DNA of 35,421 nt from CAZHBA01 sp964530225 (GTDB lineage: Bacteria; Pseudomonadota; Alphaproteobacteria; UBA6615): assembly GCA_964530225.1 (NCBI GenBank), contig CAZHBA010000053.1:1-35421 (forward strand). The letters are read 5' to 3'. The translations under genes and the position numbers were made by a program. Shown piece by piece: positions 30,878 to 35,421 of this stretch. Each line of letters opens with the position of its first letter. Position 1 is the stretch's first letter. The notes under the pieces were generated by a model, which did not search any database, was not told the origin of the DNA, and worked only from the letters and a program-made list of their open reading frames with translations.

Positions 30878-32007
30878 CCAGCCAATTATTTTCACCCTTG
30901 AAGATCAAAGATGTCGAACTGGTCAACCGGATCGTCATTGCACCCATGTGCCAATACAGCGCTAAAGAAGGAGTGCCCAACGATTGGCATCTGATGCACT
31001 TGGGCCAGTTTTCCGTGTCCGGAGTCGGCCTGGTGATTACTGAGGCAACGGCGGTCGAGGCCATTGGTCGCATATCCCCAGGCTGCCCGATCCTCGAAAC
31101 CGATGAGCAGGAAGAGGCCTTCGCTCGCATCGTGAAGTTTTTCGATGACTTCGGTGTTGCCCAACCGGGTATCCAGCTTGCTCATGCCGGGCGCAAGGCT
31201 TCGACCGATCTGCCGTGGAACGGCGGCAAACCGTTGAGCCCCGATCAAGGCGGCTGGGATACAGTTGGCCCGTCTGCCGTGCCGTTTGACGATGGCTGGC
31301 ATACGCCGGCGAAAATGACCCGAGAGGACATGGACCGCATTCGCGATTCCTTCGTCGCATCCGCCAAGCGTGCCGACCGGATCGGTTTCAAGGTGGTCGA
31401 ACTGCATGGTGCGCACGGCTATTTGATGAGCCAGTTCCTTTCGCCAATCGCCAATTACCGCGCCGACGAATACGGTGGCAGCCTCGAAAACCGCATGCGT
31501 TATCCTCTTGAGGTCTTGGATGCAGTCCGCGCCGTGTGGCCGGAAGACAAGGTCCTGGGGGTGCGCTTGTCCGCTACTGATTACACCGAGCCGGGCATCA
31601 CCATCGAAGAGTCCGTCGAGGTCTCGAAAGCGCTAAAGGAGCATGGCTGCGATTTCGTTGATTGTTCGTCCGGCGGCAACTTGGCGATCCGCCCGCCGGT
31701 AGGAACCACCGGACCGGGTTACCAGGTGCCCTTCGCCGAAGCCATCAAGAAGGGCAGCGGCATCATAACCATGGCAGTTGGCATGATCCGTGATCCCCAT
31801 CTGGCCGAGGACATTGTGGCGTCGGGCAAGGCCGATCTGGTGGCGCTGGCGCGCGGCGTGCTCTACGACCCGCACTGGCCAATGCATGCGGCTGACGTAC
31901 TCGGCGTTGAGGCGTCCTATCCGCCGCAATACATGCGTTCGCGCCCAAGCCTTTGGCCGAAAGCATTTCCTGAGTTCCAGGGTGCCTCGAACCTTTCCAA
32001 GCACTAA
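30874..32007 (+). CDS. NADH:flavin oxidoreductase, Old Yellow Enzyme family (YqjM/XenA-like)
   Basis: A 377-residue TIM-barrel flavoprotein. The YqjM-type active-site Cys26 is in RIVIAPMCQYSAKEG. The substrate His pair region reads VVELHGAHGYLMSQFLSPI, followed by YGGSLENRMRYPLEVLDAVR. FMN-phosphate segments VGMIRDPHLAEDIV and ADLVALARGVLYDP are intact. It reduces activated C=C bonds (enones, nitroesters) with NAD(P)H. The start was set at the ATG at 30874, because this is where OYE homology begins. A 34-codon extension upstream runs through the deacetylase scrap and is rejected. The left flank is entirely gene debris, so it is probably a mobile or recently rearranged gene. Confidence 0.93.
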   Translation: MTSQLFSPLKIKDVELVNRIVIAPMCQYSAKEGVPNDWHLMHLGQFSVSGVGLVITEATAVEAIGRISPGCPILETDEQEEAFARIVKFFDDFGVAQPGIQLAHAGRKASTDLPWNGGKPLSPDQGGWDTVGPSAVPFDDGWHTPAKMTREDMDRIRDSFVASAKRADRIGFKVVELHGAHGYLMSQFLSPIANYRADEYGGSLENRMRYPLEVLDAVRAVWPEDKVLGVRLSATDYTEPGITIEESVEVSKALKEHGCDFVDCSSGGNLAIRPPVGTTGPGYQVPFAEAIKKGSGIITMAVGMIRDPHLAEDIVASGKADLVALARGVLYDPHWPMHAADVLGVEASYPPQYMRSRPSLWPKAFPEFQGASNLSKH

Positions 32008-32033
32008 TCACCGATCACGCGCCATGCACCCCG

Positions 32034-32049
32034 GCCCGGGGGCCCGGGC
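32034..32049. terminator. Possible GC-rich stem-loop after the OYE gene
   Basis: GCCCGG/CCGGGC with a 4-base loop lies 27 bases after the stop, inside a run of G and C. Only a short TTT follows some bases later, so termination activity is uncertain. Confidence 0.3.
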
Positions 32050-32186
32050 GCCCGTTTCGATGGCTGATATTGGTCGACGGCGGGTCGGGCGGCTGAGATC
32101 GGCGGGGGTGGTTGCTGAGCTTGGGGCTTGGGCCGAGGACGGCGCAATGAGTTCCAATTCCCGGCCTCTTCTGTCAGACTTTCCCT

Positions 32187-32423
32187 ATGAGACGCATCCT
32201 GACATCGGTGGTCCTCGCACTCACACTCATAGTGTGCGGGGAACTTGTGTTGGCGCAGACAATGGTTCCTGCGAATAAGGGAGTGTGCCCAAGTGGAACC
32301 CGTCACGCAGGTAGTGGTTACTGCCGCAGCATTGACGGTACCAACTTCATACCCGCTAGAAGAAACATTTACCCTAGTGGGAGTAGGCATGCGGGTGCTG
32401 GATACTGCCGGTTGCGTCGATAG
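32187..32423 (+). CDS. Small secreted protein with two CPSGxxHAGxGYC repeats
   Basis: A 78-residue protein with a clear signal peptide (MRRILTSVVLALTLIVCGEL, cleavage near VLAQ at 21-24). The mature part holds two copies of a 15-residue unit 28 residues apart: VCPSGTRHAGSGYCR (33-47) and IYPSGSRHAGAGYCR (61-75). In the second copy the first Cys is Tyr (TGC to TAC). Each unit could form a small disulfide or metal loop through Cys, His and Cys. I do not recognise a named family. No convincing ribosome site is seen before the ATG. It lies at the boundary to the AT-rich right end. Confidence 0.6.
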   Translation: MRRILTSVVLALTLIVCGELVLAQTMVPANKGVCPSGTRHAGSGYCRSIDGTNFIPARRNIYPSGSRHAGAGYCRLRR

Positions 32424-32509
32424 TGTTTGGGTTTCCTGCCGAGAACCGTATTCCGAAATTCGATAATTTTGGTGCATACTTCTTGGATAACCTCTCATCC
32501 TTCTTGTTC

Positions 32510-33211
32510 TCATCCCTGAGATTTTTGTTGAATACCTTTCATCATTTTGATGAATATTTTCAAGAAAAAAAACATAACCCCAAGCCAAAAAACACACGAT
32601 ATAATTACTAATATATCACTAATACCCTCATGGTATGCCACAAAAATTGGCCAATCATATAATCCATGAAATACTATTGGAATAAATAAAGTTCCCTTTA
32701 TTATCTCCCATGTAAAAAAGTTTTTACCAGATGCAAATTTAATACTTTGTAAAAGTCCGTAACCCATCATTGCTCCACAGACGGCATGCATTGGAACGGC
32801 CGTAAACGCCCTCCCAATTGCGACAATTAGACCTCCATCTAATACAAAGAATACGTTCTCAATAGCGGCAAAACCAACTGATACCATAGCTCCATAAAAC
32901 ACGAAATCGTATGGCTCGTCGCACTCTTCCGAAAATATATAACGCTTCAAAAAAACAAACTTAAAAAATTCTTCCGGAATAGCGGCTAACAAAAAGGCCG
33001 AAACAAAACCAGAAATAAGGGCGTTACTGTGGAATGTATTTCCAATCCATGGCTCTATAAAAAATCCTACCACCAGCAGAACGGGTAAACATACTAGAAC
33101 ACCGGATAAAATAGCCTTGATCGTGTGGCGCAACGGCTCTGGATTTTTATCTTTTTTATAGAACCAGAGGGCGACTAGGAACGGTGGAATTAATGCCAAT
33201 AGAATAATCAT
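32510..33211 (-). CDS. PrsW-like intramembrane metalloprotease (CPBP/PrsW superfamily)
   Basis: A polytopic membrane protein of 233 residues when started at the ATG at 33211. A TTG 18 codons upstream is possible but adds a polar stretch. PrsW-type motifs are present: Glu80-Glu81-x2-Lys84 (IPEEFFKFVFLKRY), SVGFAAIENVFFVL, the His motif MHAVCGAMMGYGL, and VFHGLYDW. PrsW cleaves anti-sigma factors in Bacillus. The bacterial relatives outside Firmicutes are mostly uncharacterised. The coding sequence is clearly AT-rich, unlike the catabolic genes to the left, and hints at a different origin. Confidence 0.8.
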   Translation of the reverse strand: MIILLALIPPFLVALWFYKKDKNPEPLRHTIKAILSGVLVCLPVLLVVGFFIEPWIGNTFHSNALISGFVSAFLLAAIPEEFFKFVFLKRYIFSEECDEPYDFVFYGAMVSVGFAAIENVFFVLDGGLIVAIGRAFTAVPMHAVCGAMMGYGLLQSIKFASGKNFFTWEIIKGTLFIPIVFHGLYDWPIFVAYHEGISDILVIISCVFWLGVMFFFLKIFIKMMKGIQQKSQG

Positions 33212-33469
33212 CAAATCAATCTCATCTGAGGGCAAATAACACCCACGTTGGAAACTATTCCACAATGATCGATTATGTTCAGTAGTTTCGACTTGATTTG
33301 AGTCAATGTGAGATTAACCAATCTCTTGCCACAGTCCTCATATGAGAAGACTGTTGCCTAATCTTCTGGTGACCTTTGCCGGCATCTTGGGAGTATTAAT
33401 TTCTTGGCGAAACCAGGGACTATCTGGGTAATTTTGACTAAAACAAGCACAGAAAAGTTAGGGCAAAAA

Positions 33470-33715
33470 ATGCTGCTCAAACAGATCTTTAGTGTTAGCG
33501 CAATTATCGGATTACTTCTCTTCAGTGCGACCTCCGCAAACAGTGCAACGGACGAAGAAATCGCAAATCTGATTGCGCAAGTTCTTCCGCTGGCTATGTC
33601 TGGAGATTATGATGAAGCGCTAGGTTTAGCGGCACAAATTAAAGGTGACCCCTATTACGACGTTTTAGTGGTAAATATTTTCAACCAAGCTGCAGCAAAA
33701 AAAGATTGTAAATAG
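33470..33715 (+). CDS. Small exported helical-repeat protein, possibly cut by an in-frame TAG
   Basis: An 81-residue protein with a signal peptide (MLLKQIFSVSAIIGLLLFSA, cleavage after TSANSA). One TPR-like pair of helices follows: EEIANLIAQVLPLAMSGDYD, EALGLAAQIK, and YYDVLVVNIFNQAAAKKDCK. It ends at TAG 33713-33715. The same frame then runs on as AKKILEHLEAASKKML and FKNALKAACS to a TGA at 33794-33796, which reads as a natural helical continuation. Either the TAG is a nonsense mutation that shortened a 108-residue protein, or the continuation is chance. The ribosome site is AGGG, about ten bases upstream. Confidence 0.55.
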   Translation: MLLKQIFSVSAIIGLLLFSATSANSATDEEIANLIAQVLPLAMSGDYDEALGLAAQIKGDPYYDVLVVNIFNQAAAKKDCK

Positions 33716-34047
33716 GCAAAGAAAATACTGGAACATTTAGAAGCGGCAAGTAAAAAAATGCTTTTTAAAAATGCGCTAAAAGCTGCGTGCTCATGATGAA
33801 CGTGGAAGGTTAAATGCCTTGGTTTTTAGCAATTGAGGGTGCCTGAGTGGTTGCACCCCGATGCGACGTGTTAGGGTTTTTCCTTGTCAAAATTATTGGT
33901 GCGAGAAATTTGCATGGTGTAATGTTTTTTTGGTATTTGTAGAAATCCGTCTCGCTCTGCCTCCACGAAAGACCAGACGACCGAGAGCCAGTTACGGGAA
34001 CTCCAGTCCTAACTGCGAACGGATGGACTTTGAGGTGGTGAAAATCA

Positions 34048-34377
34048 ATGGATGATGTTGGAATTATATTACTCGTATGCGCTGTTTTATTTTTTCTTTT
34101 TATAAAAGGCGCAGTTAAGACCTTCAAGAGGCAACCCGTTGTCGCCGTTCTTTTGTTTATTTTTTTATTTCCGGTTTATCTAATTTGGGCATTCTGTGAA
34201 TTATTTACTGGAGCCATTAATGAAAATAAAGAAGATCTGTCTGTTAATGTTAACATTACAAGGGGTACGGTCGATATAGACGGTGGGGACAGGGCGCCTA
34301 AACCCATGCCAAGGGAGACAAGAACGTCGGCGGACAAAAGGATTGCAATAGACAAGATGACAAAAAATGTTGAGTAG
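34048..34377 (+). CDS. Small membrane protein of unknown function
   Basis: A 109-residue protein with two hydrophobic segments, at about residues 4-21 (GIILLVCAVLFFLFIKG) and 31-55 (VVAVLLFIFLFPVYLIWAFC). A hydrophilic, charged C-terminal half with DLSVNVNITRGTVDIDGGD follows. AGGTGG lies some ten bases upstream of the ATG. No family recognised. AT-rich like its neighbours. The 250 bases upstream (33797-34047) hold no gene I can support. Confidence 0.55.
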   Translation: MDDVGIILLVCAVLFFLFIKGAVKTFKRQPVVAVLLFIFLFPVYLIWAFCELFTGAINENKEDLSVNVNITRGTVDIDGGDRAPKPMPRETRTSADKRIAIDKMTKNVE

Positions 34378-34433
34378 GACTTTTATAACGATCAACTACG
34401 AAATCTCGCAACGACGTTAACAGTCGAATAGTT

Positions 34434-34622
34434 TCCAAAGGGGGTCATTCGACCCATGTAGAAGCATATCTTTGCTTTATAGCGACACTCAAAACATCCA
34501 GACTTCATGTAGTTCCATATTCGAACCACCAACAGTTCCTTCACGACACGATTAAAGAACTCCATAACGGCGGCATGGAGTATCGAAAGATTGCTGAACA
34601 GTTAAGAGTGGGTATGATTTAA
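34434..34622 (+). pseudogene. Possible recombinase/resolvase-type fragment
   Basis: A frame without start codon support reads FIATLKTSRLHVVPYSNHQQ and then FLHDTIKELHNGGMEYRKIA, EQLRVGMI, stop. The pattern IKxLHxxGxxYRxIAxxL is the helix-turn-helix signature seen in the recombinase domain of large serine recombinases and related DNA-binding proteins. Nothing else of such a gene is present. The surrounding 310 bases between the membrane-protein gene and rfbH contain no other feature. Confidence 0.35.
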
Positions 34623-34687
34623 ACATGAAATGAAGGTACGTCGTAAAAAAATATTTTGTCATATACATTTATTTATTTCATAGATAT

Positions 34688-35421
34688 CTATACTATATTG
34701 TTTTGTTTATTCTTTATAAAATCACCAATGGTTTCGACTACGTATTCGATATGGGCATGAGTTAGTTCAGGATAAACGCCTGTCCAGAATGTACGATGTA
34801 CAACTACGTCAGAATTGGTTAACGGCCCGCTAACTTTGAAATTTCTTCCTTTCATATATGGTTGTCTCACAAGATTGCCGCCAAACAGAAGCCGAGTGCC
34901 AATTTTCCGCTCATTTAGGTGTATAACCAGTTCATCGCGGGTGAAGGGTACATCTGAGCGCAAAGTTAGCGGAAAACCAAACCATGATGGCTGTGTCCCG
35001 GGTGTGGCTTCCGGTAATATAAAAAAGTCTTCCAGCGGGTTCAGCCCATTCTTGAGCAAGCTGAAATTTGCGTTTCGCGTGGCGATAAACTCCGGAAGGT
35101 GATCTAGTTGCGCCAACCCAATCGCTGCCTGCATGTCGGTTATTTTGAGATTAAACCCCAGATGAGAATAAATATATTTGTGATCATACCCTTTCGGCAG
35201 GTCGCCCAGCTGCCATCCAAAACGTTTATTGCAGGTATTGTCCTTTCCAGGTTCACAGTAGCAATCACGCCCCCAGTCCCGAAACGATTCCATAGCCTTT
35301 GCAATGTGATTGTTGTCAGTAAAAACTGCCCCACCTTCCCCCATAGTAATATGGTGCGCGGGATAAAAACTCACGGTTGCGAGATCCCCAAAGGTTCCCA
35401 CCATATTGTTGTTGTAGGTTG
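34688..35421 (-). CDS. rfbH: CDP-4-keto-6-deoxyglucose-3-dehydratase (E1/RfbH-like), C-terminal part (5' end outside window)
   Basis: The frame stays open to the right edge; about 244 residues of a roughly 430-residue protein are present. It belongs to the DegT/DnrJ/EryC1 aminotransferase fold. The usual PLP lysine is replaced by His in VSFYPAHHITMGEGGAV, which is the hallmark of E1 dehydratases. The [2Fe-2S] cysteines C-x-C-x7-C are visible (RDCYCEPGKDNTCNKRFGWQ). These enzymes remove the C3 hydroxyl of CDP-4-keto-6-deoxyglucose on the way to 3,6-dideoxyhexoses of O-antigen. The context is an AT-rich segment typical of surface-polysaccharide islands. Confidence 0.93.
   Translation of the reverse strand, partial: TYNNNMVGTFGDLATVSFYPAHHITMGEGGAVFTDNNHIAKAMESFRDWGRDCYCEPGKDNTCNKRFGWQLGDLPKGYDHKYIYSHLGFNLKITDMQAAIGLAQLDHLPEFIATRNANFSLLKNGLNPLEDFFILPEATPGTQPSWFGFPLTLRSDVPFTRDELVIHLNERKIGTRLLFGGNLVRQPYMKGRNFKVSGPLTNSDVVVHRTFWTGVYPELTHAHIEYVVETIGDFIKNKQNNIV

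Noticed and set aside
33810..34127. 105-codon minus-strand frame in the gap before the small membrane protein
   Set aside because: No ribosome site, no family, overlaps the start of a better-supported gene; I briefly considered a tRNA 3' end/attachment site near 33945-33965 but could not fold a tRNA.

Overview
The window looks like a chromosomal segment of a free-living, probably marine or soil, alphaproteobacterium of Rhodospirillales type. The basis is the GC-rich coding, the PII/AmtB pair, several TRAP transporters, GntR/FCD control, coxMS-like genes and an alphaproteobacterial palindromic repeat. The taxon is an inference. No tRNA, rRNA, CRISPR array or complete insertion sequence was seen.

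Layout. (1) 1-3100 is housekeeping-like: the 3' end of a 3-hydroxyisobutyrate-dehydrogenase-like gene, then amtB and glnK (nitrogen sensing and ammonium uptake), then a TetR regulator. (2) 3100-8850 holds a deiodinase-like thioredoxin-fold protein, an SDR plus alpha/beta hydrolase pair, and, divergently, two tandem 'cyclase'-family hydrolases and an EthD-like small protein. (3) 8900-13900 holds an HpsN-like histidinol-dehydrogenase homologue facing a TRAP system. The TRAP binding protein (dctP, minus strand) is divergent from its membrane subunits (dctQM, plus strand). This fits uptake and oxidation of a small organic acid such as a C3 sulfonate. (4) 13900-16700 holds a cupin and gntR-coxM-coxS without the expected molybdenum large subunit. 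(5) 17340-23200 is a tightly packed plus-strand operon: GST, NodB/PuuE-type deacetylase, hydratase of the FAH fold, nitroreductase, cupin, FAH hydrolase, a decayed 2OG-Fe(II) oxygenase and a second GST. It reads like a ring-cleavage or heterocycle pathway. (6) 23300-32000 holds a rhomboid protease, acyl-CoA dehydrogenase plus zinc alcohol dehydrogenase, an amidohydrolase, an MBL-fold hydrolase and an Old Yellow Enzyme, separated by gene relics. (7) From about 32450 to the end the DNA becomes visibly AT-rich. It carries a PrsW-like membrane protease, small secreted or membrane proteins, a possible recombinase relic and the C-terminal part of rfbH (dideoxysugar synthesis), which looks like the edge of a cell-surface polysaccharide island.

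The most striking feature is that intact catabolic genes are separated by at least five broken pieces of other catabolic or uptake genes. These are a DctP with a stop codon in its signal peptide, an internally deleted 2OG oxygenase, a frameshifted flavin monooxygenase, a TAXI receptor tail, and an 85-bp near-copy of the deacetylase gene found 12 kb away. The region behaves like a catabolic island under rapid gain and loss. Its substrate cannot be read from sequence alone.
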